From positions 1-64,000 of the forward strand of contig NZ_BSSA01000023.1 of NCBI RefSeq assembly GCF_030268885.1: 64,000 bases of DNA. The letters are read 5' to 3'. A program made the position numbers and the translations under genes. The DNA is from Kitasatospora phosalacinea. GTDB lineage: Bacteria; Actinomycetota; Actinomycetes; Streptomycetales; Streptomycetaceae. Numbering within the stretch: position 1 is the stretch's first letter; every line of letters starts with the position of its first letter. Under the pieces are notes generated by a model. The model was not told the origin of the DNA. It was given only the letters and a program-made list of their open reading frames with translations, and searched no databases. This document shows, in pieces, positions 15,896-23,408 of the stretch.

Positions 15896-17224
15896 GTGAG
15901 CAGTCCGCCCAGCGGCAGGTCCACCCCCGGCCTGCCCGCCACGGCCGCCGTTCCCCCGACGCCCCCCGACGGTCCCCGGCCGCTCCCGGAACCGTCCGCG
16001 CGCCGGTCCGGCGGGCTGCTCCCGGGCCGTCCGCCGGGGCGGCGGGTGCTGAGCGGGCGGATCCCGGGGCAGCAGGGCGGCCCGGTCGCGGGCCGGGCGG
16101 CCGCGGTGCCGCTGTGGCGGCGGGTGTGGCCGTTGCGGCGCCCGGCGCTGTCCTCGGCGGTGGCGGCGTTGGCGCTGGCGGGTTCGGGGGTGCTGATCCT
16201 GCGCCTGGTGCAGCGGCAGACCGGGACGACGGGGCTGCTGGTGGGGTCGGGCCTGGCTCTGCTGCCGCTGCCGTTCGTGCTGGGGTCGCTGGCCTGGTTG
16301 AACCGGACGGCGCGGGTGCCGGTGCGGCACCTGCTGTTCTGCCTGGCCTGGGGGGCGTGCGCCGCGACCACGGTGGCGATCCTGGCGAACGGGTGGGCCA
16401 GCGACTTCCTGGTCGCCCACCGGGGCGCCCGCGGGGAGACCCTGGGCGCGGAGTTCGCGACGCCGCTGATCGAGGAGGTGGCGAAGGGCTCGGCGCTGCT
16501 GGTGCTGCTGCTGCCGCTGCGGCGGCACCGCTGCCGGGCGGGCCGCCCGTGCGGCCGCCGGTGCCGCCTGCTGCGGCACCGGCCCGGCACCGGCGGCCCG
16601 GCCCACTTCCGTCCGGCCCCGGCGGGCCGCCGCCGGGCCCGCTCCTCCCCGCGCACCCTGACGGCGGGGATGGTGCTGGGCGGGGTGACGGCCTGCGGGT
16701 TCGCGTTCACCGAGAACGCGCTGTACCTGGGGCGGGCGTTCACCGCGGACCGGCAGGCCCGGCTGGACGCGATCGGCCTGGGCGAGACCCCGAGCCTGCG
16801 GGACTTCGACGGGACGGTGCACACCTTCGTCCTGCGGGCGCTGCTCTCGCCGTTCGCGCACCCGCTGTTCACCGCGCTGACCGGGCTGGGCCTGGCCCTC
16901 ACCCTGACCACCGCCCGGCGTTGGCTCGCCCGGTCGGGCGCACCGCTGGGCCTGCTGCTGGCGATGGGCCTGCACGGGGTGTGGAACGCGGCCGCCGGGC
17001 TGGGCACGGACGGCTTCCTGCTGGTGTACGGGCTGGTGATGGTGCCGTGCTTCGCCGCACTGGTGTGCTTCGCGGTGTGGGCGCGGACCCGCCGCACCCG
17101 GCAGCCGACCGCTCCGGGGGCGGGTCCTGAGCTGCGCGGACGCCCGGGCGGGAAATGGATTTCCCTTTCCCGCGGGCCTCACGTAGAGTCGTGTTCACCG
17201 ACGCGGGGTGGAGCAGCTCGGTAG
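15896..17224 (+). CDS. PrsW family intramembrane metalloprotease, 3' end overlapping a tRNA gene
   Basis: Membrane protease of the PrsW/Abi clan, 442 aa. After a proline-rich cytoplasmic arm (1-75) come about eight membrane helices. The signature motifs are present: LIEEVAKG (EExxK), AFTENALYLG (FxxxEN), a histidine in SPFAHPLFTALTGLG and another in GLHGVWNAAAG. PrsW proteins cleave anti-sigma factors in Bacillus; the substrate here is unknown. The frame has no stop until a TAG inside the D-loop of the initiator tRNA at 17202, so the last eight codons lie in the tRNA gene. GTG 15896 lacks a strong ribosome binding site. Confidence 0.87.
   Translation: MSSPPSGRSTPGLPATAAVPPTPPDGPRPLPEPSARRSGGLLPGRPPGRRVLSGRIPGQQGGPVAGRAAAVPLWRRVWPLRRPALSSAVAALALAGSGVLILRLVQRQTGTTGLLVGSGLALLPLPFVLGSLAWLNRTARVPVRHLLFCLAWGACAATTVAILANGWASDFLVAHRGARGETLGAEFATPLIEEVAKGSALLVLLLPLRRHRCRAGRPCGRRCRLLRHRPGTGGPAHFRPAPAGRRRARSSPRTLTAGMVLGGVTACGFAFTENALYLGRAFTADRQARLDAIGLGETPSLRDFDGTVHTFVLRALLSPFAHPLFTALTGLGLALTLTTARRWLARSGAPLGLLLAMGLHGVWNAAAGLGTDGFLLVYGLVMVPCFAALVCFAVWARTRRTRQPTAPGAGPELRGRPGGKWISLSRGPHVESCSPTRGGAAR
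17184..17189 (+). promoter_or_regulatory. Candidate -10 of the first initiator tRNA gene
   Basis: TAGAGT, 12 nt before the mature tRNA 5' end. It lies inside the prsW coding region. The second tRNA copy has TAGGGT at the equivalent place (17389-17394). Confidence 0.5.
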
Positions 17225-17275
17225 CTCGCTGGGCTCATAACCCAGAGGTCGCAGGTTCAAATCCTGTCCCCGCTA
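17202..17275 (+). tRNA. tRNA-fMet (initiator, CAT anticodon), copy 1
   Basis: 74 nt without encoded CCA. The acceptor arm is CGCGGGG/CCCCGCT with an unpaired first position (C1 against U72), as initiators require. The anticodon stem has the three consecutive G-C pairs of initiators (CTGGG, loop CTCATAA, CCCAG), giving anticodon CAT. The D-arm is GAGC-AGCTCGGTA-GCTC and the T-loop is TTCAAAT. Its D-loop carries the stop codon of prsW. Confidence 0.97.
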
Positions 17276-17285
17276 CTCAGTGGCA

Positions 17286-17318
17286 CGAAGGCCCGGAAGC
17301 ATCGCTTCCGGGCCTTCG
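17286..17318 (+). terminator. Terminator hairpin after tRNA copy 1
   Basis: Perfect 15-bp stem CGAAGGCCCGGAAGC with an ATC loop, 10 nt after the tRNA. Confidence 0.85.
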
Positions 17319-17406
17319 CCGTACCCGGCCGCGGATCGGCCTCCGGGGTGCCGGTGATCATCGGGACACCGGTGCCCTCGCGGTGGGGTAGGGTGGTGTT
17401 CACCGA

Positions 17407-17480
17407 CGCGGGGTGGAGCAGCTCGGTAGCTCGCTGGGCTCATAACCCAGAGGTCGCAGGTTCAAATCCTGTCCCCGCTA
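17407..17480 (+). tRNA. tRNA-fMet (initiator, CAT anticodon), copy 2
   Basis: Identical in all 74 positions to the copy at 17202, with its own candidate -10 (TAGGGT, 17389-17394) and its own terminator. Confidence 0.97.
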
Positions 17481-17490
17481 CTCAGTGGCA

Positions 17491-17523
17491 CGAAGGCCCG
17501 GAGGCACCGCCTCCGGGCCTTCG
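17491..17523 (+). terminator. Terminator hairpin after tRNA copy 2
   Basis: Perfect stem CGAAGGCCCGGAGGC with an ACC loop. The stem base that differs from copy 1 is changed on both arms, so pairing is preserved. Confidence 0.85.
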
Positions 17524-17580
17524 CCGTACCCGGCCGCGGGCCGCCGTACCGGCCCGCCGCGGATCCGTCGAATAAATCCG

Positions 17581-17610
17581 TTGCCCGTCGCGGGGGACGG
17601 TGCCTATGGT
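17581..17610 (+). promoter_or_regulatory. Vegetative-type promoter for a mini-ORF
   Basis: TTGCCC (17581-17586), 18-nt spacer, TATGGT (17605-17610). The predicted start at about 17617 leaves only a few bases before the extended Shine-Dalgarno sequence. Confidence 0.65.
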
Positions 17611-17621
17611 GGCGGCACACT

Positions 17622-17636
17622 GAAAGGAGGTGATCC
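17622..17636 (+). promoter_or_regulatory. Exceptionally long Shine-Dalgarno sequence (15 nt complementary to the 16S 3' end)
   Basis: GAAAGGAGGTGATCC is complementary over its whole length to the bacterial 16S tail GGATCACCTCCTTTC. Normal sites in this window pair over four to seven bases. It stands 4 nt before a TTG codon. Confidence 0.8.
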
Positions 17637-17640
17637 TGAG

Positions 17641-17679
17641 TTGAGTTCTTTCAGGATGCGTGAGGTGGCTGCTCGCTAG
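17641..17679 (+). CDS. Putative 12-residue leader peptide or mini-protein
   Basis: TTG-initiated ORF of twelve codons, read as M(L)SSFRMREVAAR, ended by TAG. It has a good promoter 31 nt upstream and the 15-nt Shine-Dalgarno sequence. No following gene lies on the same strand: the next gene, 81 bases on, is convergent. So it does not look like an ordinary attenuator leader. It could be a tiny protein, a ribosome-binding RNA, or the start of a regulatory RNA. I do not recognise the peptide. Confidence 0.45.
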   Translation: MSSFRMREVAAR

Positions 17680-17759
17680 AGCCGCCCCTGCCTGTGCAGC
17701 GGTGAGGCCGTTCGGTCTCCGGCTCAGGCGAATTCCCAGCAGTCACCCGGCCCGTGGGC

Positions 17760-18590
17760 TCACCGGTACATCCCCGGTGCCTCGGTCGCCGTCCCTCCGG
17801 GGGCGGCCCGAGGAGCAGCCCGCGGGCCGTCTGCGTTCCCGGGCGCGCGGTGCCCGCCGCGTGCGCCGCGGGGGGCCCGCGGGCGCAGCACCAGGACGCG
17901 GGCGGTGCGGCGACCCGTCCCGGGGGTGGCCAGGACGCGGCTGGTGACGCCGTGGTGGCGGAGCGCGGCGCGCAGCTCGGTGAGGTGGGGGCAGGGGCGG
18001 CCGCGTTCGTCGTACAGCGGGTGGACCCGGACCTCGCCGCCGGGGGCGGTGACCCGGGCGAGTTCGCGCAGGGCGCGGAGCTGCTCCGCGGGGCCGAAGA
18101 CGGCCGGGTAGGCGAACAGCAGGTAGGAGCTGAGGGTGAGCGCGAAGGTGCCGTCGGCGAACGGGAGGCGGGGCAGCGCGGCGGCGACGTAGCGCTCGGG
18201 GTGGGTGGTGGCGTCGGCGGCGAACAGGCGGCGGGCGCGGTCCCAGCTGCGCAGGTACTTCTCGGGGCGGTGCCTGCGGTCGGCGGGCAGGTGGCGGCGG
18301 GGGTCGCGCCGGATGGCGTCGGCCATGACGGCGCGGCCGTCGGCGGCGAGCGCGGCGAGGCGGCCCGGGCCGAGCGCGTAGCCGGGGTCGGCGGCGAGCA
18401 CCTCGCAGCCGAGGGCGCGGGCCTCGGCGGCGAGGGCGGCGGCGCCGCCGGGGCAGTCGAGGACGGGGCCGGGCAGGTGGCCGAGCTGGGCGCGGGTGAG
18501 GCCGAAGGAGGCGCAGTACTCGTCGAGCGGCCGGGAGGTGACCAGGACCGGCGGGGCGGCCTGGGGCCGGGGCGGGGCGGTCGGGTGCAT
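17760..18590 (-). CDS. SAM-dependent methyltransferase-like protein
   Basis: 276 aa. The fold is suggested by PGPVLDCPGGAAALAAEARALG (motif I, DxPxG form), CEVLAADPGYALG (second strand) and, later, LPFADGTFALTLSSYLLFAY (motif II/IV area with the 'F-D-x-A/L' pattern) and LRELARVTAPGGEVRVHPLYDERG (motif VI). A Pro/Arg-rich tail of about 50 residues ends it. No substrate can be named. ATG 18590 is the first start. The gene is transcribed behind the sensor-domain gene but separated from it by a strong hairpin, so it probably has its own promoter. Confidence 0.72.
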   Translation of the reverse strand: MHPTAPPRPQAAPPVLVTSRPLDEYCASFGLTRAQLGHLPGPVLDCPGGAAALAAEARALGCEVLAADPGYALGPGRLAALAADGRAVMADAIRRDPRRHLPADRRHRPEKYLRSWDRARRLFAADATTHPERYVAAALPRLPFADGTFALTLSSYLLFAYPAVFGPAEQLRALRELARVTAPGGEVRVHPLYDERGRPCPHLTELRAALRHHGVTSRVLATPGTGRRTARVLVLRPRAPRGARGGHRAPGNADGPRAAPRAAPGGTATEAPGMYR

Positions 18591-18626
18591 GCGGGCCTCC
18601 GGACGTTCGGCGGGCCCGGGGTGCGG

Positions 18627-18660
18627 CCCGGGCCCGTGGTCATCCGACCACGGGCCCGGG
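18627..18660 (-). terminator. Terminator of the sensor-domain gene
   Basis: Perfect 15-bp stem CCCGGGCCCGTGGTC with loop ATCC, 38 nt after the stop of the gene at 18699-19397. Confidence 0.8.
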
Positions 18661-18698
18661 GGTGTCGCACGTCCAGCGGTGCCGGGTGCGGAGGGGGA

Positions 18699-19397
18699 TC
18701 AGTCGTCGGTGGAGAGCAGGGCGCGGGCGGCGAAGCGGTTGACGCCGGTGAGGCCGCGGATCAGCTGCGGGGTGAGGAAGAGGACGGCCAGGCCGAGCAG
18801 GCAGACGCCGGCGATCTGCGGGACCGAGTTGATCTCGTAGACGTGGTGGACGCCGTCCGAGCCGGTCCAGTCGGCGACCCGGTAGCCGTCCCAGGAGGTG
18901 TAGCGGGCGAAGACCCACTGGTAGAGCGGGAACAGGGCGAGCGCCCAGCCGAGGGCGAAGAAGGTGACGGAGACGGCGAAGCTGACGATCGCCCAGGGGA
19001 ACATGACGACCTGGTGCAGGACGGCCTTCCAGCCGGCCGGGTCGGCCAGCCGGGCGGTGATCCGGCCCCACGCGCCCTCCCGGCGGACGGTCAGCGCCCG
19101 CGGGGCGGGCAGCTCCTCCCCGAACAGGGTGCGGATCCGCAGCCGCTCGGCGGCGCCGAGGCCGCGGGCGACGGTCAGCAGCAGGGCGAGGACGGGCAGG
19201 CCGAGGGCGGTGACGACGAGGCCGAGCCCGGCGCTGAACAGCGGGACGACCAGGCAGAAGCCGAGCACGGCCATCGGCAGGCCGGTCAGCGCGTAGCCGA
19301 ACTCCCGGAAGGTCTGCGGGGAGAAGGGGGCGCGCCAGAACCCGGGCCGGTCGTGGTGGCCGCCGAGGTCGGAGGCGGGGTACGCAGCGGTGGACAT
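18699..19397 (-). CDS. Stand-alone putative sensor domain membrane protein
   Basis: 232 aa with the arrangement of the 'putative sensor' domain normally found at the N-terminus of streptomycete histidine kinases: RAPFSPQTFREFGYALTGLPMAVLGF, a pair of membrane helices (AVLGFCLVVPLFSAGLGLVVTALGLPVLALLLTVA), a cytoplasmic segment with LFGEELPAPRAL and DPAGWKAVLHQVVMFPWAIVSF, and two more helices. No kinase domain follows. It may act with a separate kinase or regulator. The gene is 118 bases downstream of the GNAT start region and transcribed leftward. Confidence 0.8.
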   Translation of the reverse strand: MSTAAYPASDLGGHHDRPGFWRAPFSPQTFREFGYALTGLPMAVLGFCLVVPLFSAGLGLVVTALGLPVLALLLTVARGLGAAERLRIRTLFGEELPAPRALTVRREGAWGRITARLADPAGWKAVLHQVVMFPWAIVSFAVSVTFFALGWALALFPLYQWVFARYTSWDGYRVADWTGSDGVHHVYEINSVPQIAGVCLLGLAVLFLTPQLIRGLTGVNRFAARALLSTDD

Positions 19398-19515
19398 CCG
19401 CGGTCCTTCGGTTCGTCGGGCGGCGCCGCCGGTCGGCGGTGCCGGGCACGGGTACCAATCTGCCCGTCCCGACCGGGTCGGCGTAATGGAGCCTGCCGCC
19501 GACTTCGTGGTGGGG

Positions 19516-20103
19516 TTAACCCCCCTCCCGTCCTGGAGCCCGCTCCCCCGCCGCCCACGGCGGGCCGGTCCACTCGGGGGCCAGCAGCGAGTACTGGAGC
19601 GCGTCGTGCCAGACGCCGTCCCGGTGCGAGTCGGCCCGGACCCGGCCCTCGTAGCGGAACCCCGCCCTGGTCAGGACCCTGACCGAGGCGGTGTTGGCGG
19701 GGTCGCAGCGGGCCGCCAGCCGGTGCAGGCCCAGCACCCCGAAGCCGAACCCGCACAGCAACGCGGTCACCTCGGCGGCGTGGCCGCGGCCCCAGGTGTC
19801 GCGGCGCAGGACGCAGCCGAGCCAGGCGGCGTGCTCGCCCTCGCGGGTGAGCGCGGCCTGCCCGATCGGGTCGCCCGCGGGGTCGTCGACGGCCAGCCGG
19901 TAGTGCGTGCGGGGGTCCTCCTCGGCGGCTTCGAGGTACAGCTCGACCTGGTCCGCGCAGTCCTCGAAGTCCCGGGCGCCGAACGGGAGGTGGCGGACGG
20001 TCTCGGGGTCGCCGTGCACGGCGTGCAGGGCGGCCACCTCCTCCGGGGTGTGCCGGTACTCCCGCAGGGTGAGCCGGGGGCCGACGAGCCGGAGGGTCTC
20101 CAT
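19516..20103 (-). CDS. GNAT family N-acetyltransferase (RimJ-like)
   Basis: 195 aa. The core is TLREYRHTPEEVAALHAVHGDPETVRHLPF at the N-terminus, GDPIGQAALTREGEHAAWLGCVLRRDTWGRGHAAEVTALL (the acetyl-CoA binding Q/RxxGxG/A loop is WGRGHA) and HRLAARCDPANTASVRVLTRAGFRYEGRVR, the classical RimJ/RimL ending. The substrate is unknown. A 12-bp palindrome GGGGTTAACCCC (19512-19523) overlaps its stop. Only 50 bases separate it from the divergent gene at 20154, so their promoters overlap. Confidence 0.9.
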   Translation of the reverse strand: METLRLVGPRLTLREYRHTPEEVAALHAVHGDPETVRHLPFGARDFEDCADQVELYLEAAEEDPRTHYRLAVDDPAGDPIGQAALTREGEHAAWLGCVLRRDTWGRGHAAEVTALLCGFGFGVLGLHRLAARCDPANTASVRVLTRAGFRYEGRVRADSHRDGVWHDALQYSLLAPEWTGPPWAAGERAPGREGG

Positions 20104-20153
20104 GACCGCCGACCCTACCGGGCGCCCCTCCGGGGACCGGCTACCGTACCGGG

Positions 20154-20966
20154 GTGGACGACGAAGACCTGCACCTGCTGCCCCGCACCCGCGCCGCCGA
20201 CCTGCTGGACTGGGCGGTCGCGGAGGGCCACGACCCGGTGCCCGAGGCGGCGGTGCGGACGGTCCTGACGCTGCTGGAGCTGGGCGGGGCCCGGCTGCAC
20301 GACGGCCTGCCCGAGCTGTCCTCCCCCGTGCTGGAGCGCCTGCTGTACGAGCAGCTGCACCTGTACGTCCAGCCGGACGGCGACCCGGCGGCCTACCCCG
20401 CGGCGGTGCGGATGCTGATCGCGTGGCAGCGGGCCGCCCGGCGGCTGAACGCCAAGCGCGCCGAGAAGCTCCGCGCCGAGACCGACTGGCAGGGCGAGGT
20501 GCTGCTCTCCCTGCTGCGCCGCGCCGACCTGGTGACCTGGCCCCGGCTGTACGCGCTGCTGCTGCGCGCGGACGGGGTGCCGGTCGACGACCCCGGCCCG
20601 GTCCGGGAGTGGCTGGCGGCGTTCCGCGAACGGTCCGAGGAGGAGCGGCACGCCGCCTTCGACCGGGTTCCGGGCCTGGACGGGGACGGCAACTGGGACC
20701 AGCCGGGGCGGCCGCTGCTGGTCGGGGTCTCCACGGACGGGGCGCGGCGGCTGCTGGAGCAGGGCCTGATGCGGCGCAGCTACCGCAACCTGGCCGAGCG
20801 GTCCGCCCGCGGCCTGCCGATGCCCGTCGAACTCTCCGGCGGCTTCGAGGAGTTCGAGGAGGCGGTGGCGCAGGCCGCGATCGACCTGTGCGGGGAGTGG
20901 ACCGTCCCGGGGCTGCCGCGGCTGCTCCTGGAGGAGTTCCCGGAGCTGGCCCCCGAGGAGTACTGA
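20154..20966 (+). CDS. Conserved hypothetical protein, function unknown
   Basis: 270 aa, acidic, predicted soluble and helical, without signal peptide or membrane segment. Coding bias is normal and a 28-bp terminator palindrome follows, so the gene is real. Segments such as LLDWAVAEGHDPVPEAAVRTVLTLLELGG and EEFEEAVAQAAIDLCGEWTVPGLPRLLLEEFPEL look like helical repeats, but I recognise no motif. GTG 20154 is the start. Confidence 0.7.
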   Translation: MDDEDLHLLPRTRAADLLDWAVAEGHDPVPEAAVRTVLTLLELGGARLHDGLPELSSPVLERLLYEQLHLYVQPDGDPAAYPAAVRMLIAWQRAARRLNAKRAEKLRAETDWQGEVLLSLLRRADLVTWPRLYALLLRADGVPVDDPGPVREWLAAFRERSEEERHAAFDRVPGLDGDGNWDQPGRPLLVGVSTDGARRLLEQGLMRRSYRNLAERSARGLPMPVELSGGFEEFEEAVAQAAIDLCGEWTVPGLPRLLLEEFPELAPEEY

Positions 20967-20979
20967 GGGTTCCCGGACG

Positions 20980-21007
20980 GCGGGGTCGTCCGATCGGACG
21001 ACCCCGC
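20980..21007 (+). terminator. Palindromic terminator
   Basis: A perfect 28-bp palindrome with half-site GCGGGGTCGTCCGA, beginning 14 nt after the stop of the upstream gene. Confidence 0.8.
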
Positions 21008-21082
21008 AGTCGTCCTGACGGTCCGTCAACCGTGGCCGTACGGAGGATCCCCGGGTCCGTTCGCCCGGGGCAGGCTTGCGCC

Positions 21083-21649
21083 ATGACCCGATCGCCGCTC
21101 CCCGTCCTCGCCGCCCGCGCCGCCGCGGCCTGGTCCGCCCTGTTCGCGCTGGTGCACCTGTACTGGCTGCTGGGCGGCCGGGTCGGCCTGCCCGACGAGC
21201 TGTCCGTGCTGGACAACACCCCGCTGCTGGTCGTCGACGTCGCCGCGGTGCCGCTGTGCGCGGCGGCGGCCGCGACGGCCCTGGCCCTGGTCAGCCCGTG
21301 GGGCGCCCGAATACCGCGGCGCCGCCTGCTGCTCGCCGCCCGGGCCACCGCCCTGCTGCTGATCGTCCACGCCGCCCCGTCGGTGCCGGACTGGGCGGCC
21401 CTGGCCCTCGGCCGGCGGTCGGCCGCCGACCTGGACGCAATGACCTGCTTCGCGACCTTCCTGTACGAGCCGTTCTTCCTCGCGGGCGGCCTGCTGTTCG
21501 CGCTGGCCGCGTTCGGCCGGGCGGCCCGGCGGGGGCCGGGGGCGGCCCGGCGTCAGGTCGCGGTCGGGGCTGCCGGGGCTGCCGGGGCGGTCCAGCCGGC
21601 CAGCAGGCGCAGGGCGTCGGCGGTGGAGGAGCCGGGTTCCACGGAGTAG
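21083..21649 (+). CDS. DUF3995-like membrane protein
   Basis: 188 aa with four predicted membrane helices (RAAAAWSALFALVHLYWLLGG; LVVDVAAVPLCAAAAATALALV; LLLAARATALLLIVHAA; FFLAGGLLFALAAFG). The ALVHLYWLLGG opening fits DUF3995 proteins, whose function is unknown. The last 30 residues (from RRQVAVGAAG) have an odd composition and overlap by 97 bases the convergent MmyB-type regulator gene, so a part of the C-terminus is simply antisense to that gene. Confidence 0.72.
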   Translation: MTRSPLPVLAARAAAAWSALFALVHLYWLLGGRVGLPDELSVLDNTPLLVVDVAAVPLCAAAAATALALVSPWGARIPRRRLLLAARATALLLIVHAAPSVPDWAALALGRRSAADLDAMTCFATFLYEPFFLAGGLLFALAAFGRAARRGPGAARRQVAVGAAGAAGAVQPASRRRASAVEEPGSTE

Positions 21650-22419
21650 ACGCACAGCGTCTGGTCCGGGTCGCCGGGGGCCTGGAAGGACTCGTAGGAG
21701 AAGTGCAGGTCGCCGACCAGGGGGTGGACGTAGTGCTTGGCGCCGTGGGTGCGGCGGAGCACCCGGTGGTCGCTCCACCAGGCGGGGAACTCCGGGCAGC
21801 GCAGGGTGAGTTCGCCGATCAGCTCGGCGAGCCTGCGGTCGTCGGGGTGCCGGCCGGCCTCCAGCCGGAGCATGGCCACGGTCTCGGCGGCGATCGTCGC
21901 CCAGTCGCCGACCCGGTCGCGGGCCTGCGGGTCGAGCAGGTAGTAGCGGGCCAGGTTGCGGCGGGTGGCCGGGAGCGCGTCGAAGTCGACGAGGACCTCC
22001 CGGGCCAGCCGGTTGGCGGCCAGGACGTCGGTGCGCCGACCGATGACGAACGCCGGGACGTGCGCGAGGGTCTCCAGCATCAGGTGCAGCCCCGGCCTGA
22101 CCCGTTGCGGCCGTTCCGGGGCGCGGCGGGCCGCGTGCTCGGCGGGGAGCAGCAGGTCGGCGAGGTGCTCGCGCTCCGAGGGGTCGAGCCGCAGGGCGCG
22201 GGCCAGCGCCTGGACCACCTCGGTGGACGGGCGTCCGGCCCGGCCCTGTTCGAGGCGGGTGTAGTACTCGGTGCTGACCCCGGCCAGCCGGGCCACCTCG
22301 TCGCGGCGCAGGCCGGGCACCCGCCGCGCGCGGCCGTCCGCGGGCAGCCCGGCCAGCTCGGGGGCGACCGCGGCGCGCCGGGTGCGGAGGAAGTCGGCGA
22401 TTTCCCTGCTGCGTTCCAT
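21553..22419 (-). CDS. MmyB-like helix-turn-helix transcriptional regulator
   Basis: 288 aa. The N-terminal XRE HTH (about 38-90) reads VPGLRRDEVARLAGVSTEYYTRLEQGRAGRPSTEVVQALARAL. The C-terminal MmyB-type ligand domain (about 105-270) holds VPAFVIGRRTDVLAANRLAREVL, RYYLLDPQARDR, and FPAWWSDHRVLRRTHGAKHYVHPLVGDLHFSYESF. Such proteins usually repress or activate the divergent oxidoreductase; here that is the SDR at 22593. ATG 22419 is the first start after the promoter region. Confidence 0.9.
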   Translation of the reverse strand: MERSREIADFLRTRRAAVAPELAGLPADGRARRVPGLRRDEVARLAGVSTEYYTRLEQGRAGRPSTEVVQALARALRLDPSEREHLADLLLPAEHAARRAPERPQRVRPGLHLMLETLAHVPAFVIGRRTDVLAANRLAREVLVDFDALPATRRNLARYYLLDPQARDRVGDWATIAAETVAMLRLEAGRHPDDRRLAELIGELTLRCPEFPAWWSDHRVLRRTHGAKHYVHPLVGDLHFSYESFQAPGDPDQTLCVYSVEPGSSTADALRLLAGWTAPAAPAAPTAT

Positions 22420-22454
22420 GGACCAAGTGTGCGGGCTGCGGGGGCGCTCCGGCG

Positions 22455-22472
22455 GGCCCTGGGTGGCCCTGG
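22455..22472. promoter_or_regulatory. Candidate operator between the regulator and the SDR
   Basis: Direct repeat GGCCCTGG-GT-GGCCCTGG, a 10-bp period (one helical turn), in the 173-bp divergent region. Confidence 0.35.
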
Positions 22473-22592
22473 CGGTACCAGTCGGCGCAGGGTCCGCTCC
22501 GGGCCGTCCGCGGGCCCGCCGAGCTGGTGTGCTGGAACAGCGGCCGGAACCTCCGGCGCCGCAACTCCCCCGTCCTGCAAGGAAGGCGCACC

Positions 22593-23381
22593 ATGTCCAC
22601 GCACACCGTCACCTCTCCCGCCCCGCAGCCCCTGGCCGGCCGCACCGCCGTGGTCACCGGCGCCTCCAGCGGCATCGGCGAGGCCACCGCCGAGGAGCTC
22701 GCCGGGCTCGGCGCCCGCGTCGTCCTGCTGGCCCGCCGCGCCGAGCGGCTGACCGAGCTGGCCGCCCGGATCGAGCGCTCCGGCGGCACCGCCGTGGCGA
22801 TCGCCACCGACGTCACCGACCGGGCCGCGGTGCGGGCGGCCGCCGACCGGGTCGCCGCCGAACTGGGCGGCGCCGACCTGCTGTTCAACAACGCGGGGGT
22901 GATGCTCCCGGCGCCGGTCGAGGAGCTGGCCGTGGACCAGTGGCAGCGGCAGATCGACCTCAACGTCTCCGGCCTGATGAACGTCATCGGGGCGTTCACC
23001 CCGCAGCTGGTCGCGGCCGCGGCCGAGCGCGGCGTCGCCGACCTGGTCAACACCTCGTCGATCGCGGCGCAGAACATCTTCCCGACCTTCGCCGTCTACT
23101 CCGCGACCAAGGCCTACGTCACCCACCTCTCGCGCCACCTGCGGGCCGAGCTGGGCGCGAAGCACGTCCGCGTCTCGACGATCGAGCCCGGCATCGTCGG
23201 GACGGAGCTCCAGGACCACGTGACCGACCAGGGGGCGCTGGACTGGCTGGCCGGGTCCAGGGAGACGATGGAGTGGCTCGTCCCCGGCGACATCGCCCGG
23301 ACGGTCGGCTTCCTGGCCGCCCTGCCGCCGCGGGTCAACCTCCAGCAGGTCACCGTCATGCCGACCGGCCAGGCGAGCTGA
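22593..23381 (+). CDS. Short-chain dehydrogenase/reductase
   Basis: Classical SDR of 262 aa. The cofactor motif TGASSGIG is at 22-29, with LLARRAERL after beta-2 (Arg suggests NADPH), NNAGVM at about 99, the catalytic Ser in TSSIAAQN, and YSATK (Tyr/Lys) at about 170. The substrate is unknown. ATG 22593 is preceded by AAGGAAGG at 6 nt; longer in-frame readings have no coding bias. It is divergent from, and probably regulated by, the MmyB-like protein. Confidence 0.92.
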   Translation: MSTHTVTSPAPQPLAGRTAVVTGASSGIGEATAEELAGLGARVVLLARRAERLTELAARIERSGGTAVAIATDVTDRAAVRAAADRVAAELGGADLLFNNAGVMLPAPVEELAVDQWQRQIDLNVSGLMNVIGAFTPQLVAAAAERGVADLVNTSSIAAQNIFPTFAVYSATKAYVTHLSRHLRAELGAKHVRVSTIEPGIVGTELQDHVTDQGALDWLAGSRETMEWLVPGDIARTVGFLAALPPRVNLQQVTVMPTGQAS

Positions 23382-23408
23382 GGCCGCCGCGGCCCCGCCC
23401 CCGGCGGG

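Larger units (their letters stand above)
17191..17335 (+). repeat. Tandem duplication containing an initiator tRNA and terminator, unit 1
   Basis: Begins GTGTTCACCGACGCGGGG and runs through the tRNA, a CTCAGTGGCACGAAGG spacer, a hairpin and GTACCCGGCCGCGG. Unit 2 at 17396-17540 is almost identical, offset by exactly 205 bases; only the hairpin loop-proximal bases differ, in compensating fashion. Confidence 0.9.
17396..17540 (+). repeat. Tandem duplication containing an initiator tRNA and terminator, unit 2
   Basis: Second unit of the 205-base-offset duplication described at 17191-17335. Confidence 0.9.

Noticed and set aside
21083..21649. The last 32 codons of the DUF3995-like protein as a functional tail
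   Set aside because: They are antisense to the conserved C-terminus of the MmyB regulator and show no features of their own; the gene is kept, but the tail is not considered a domain.
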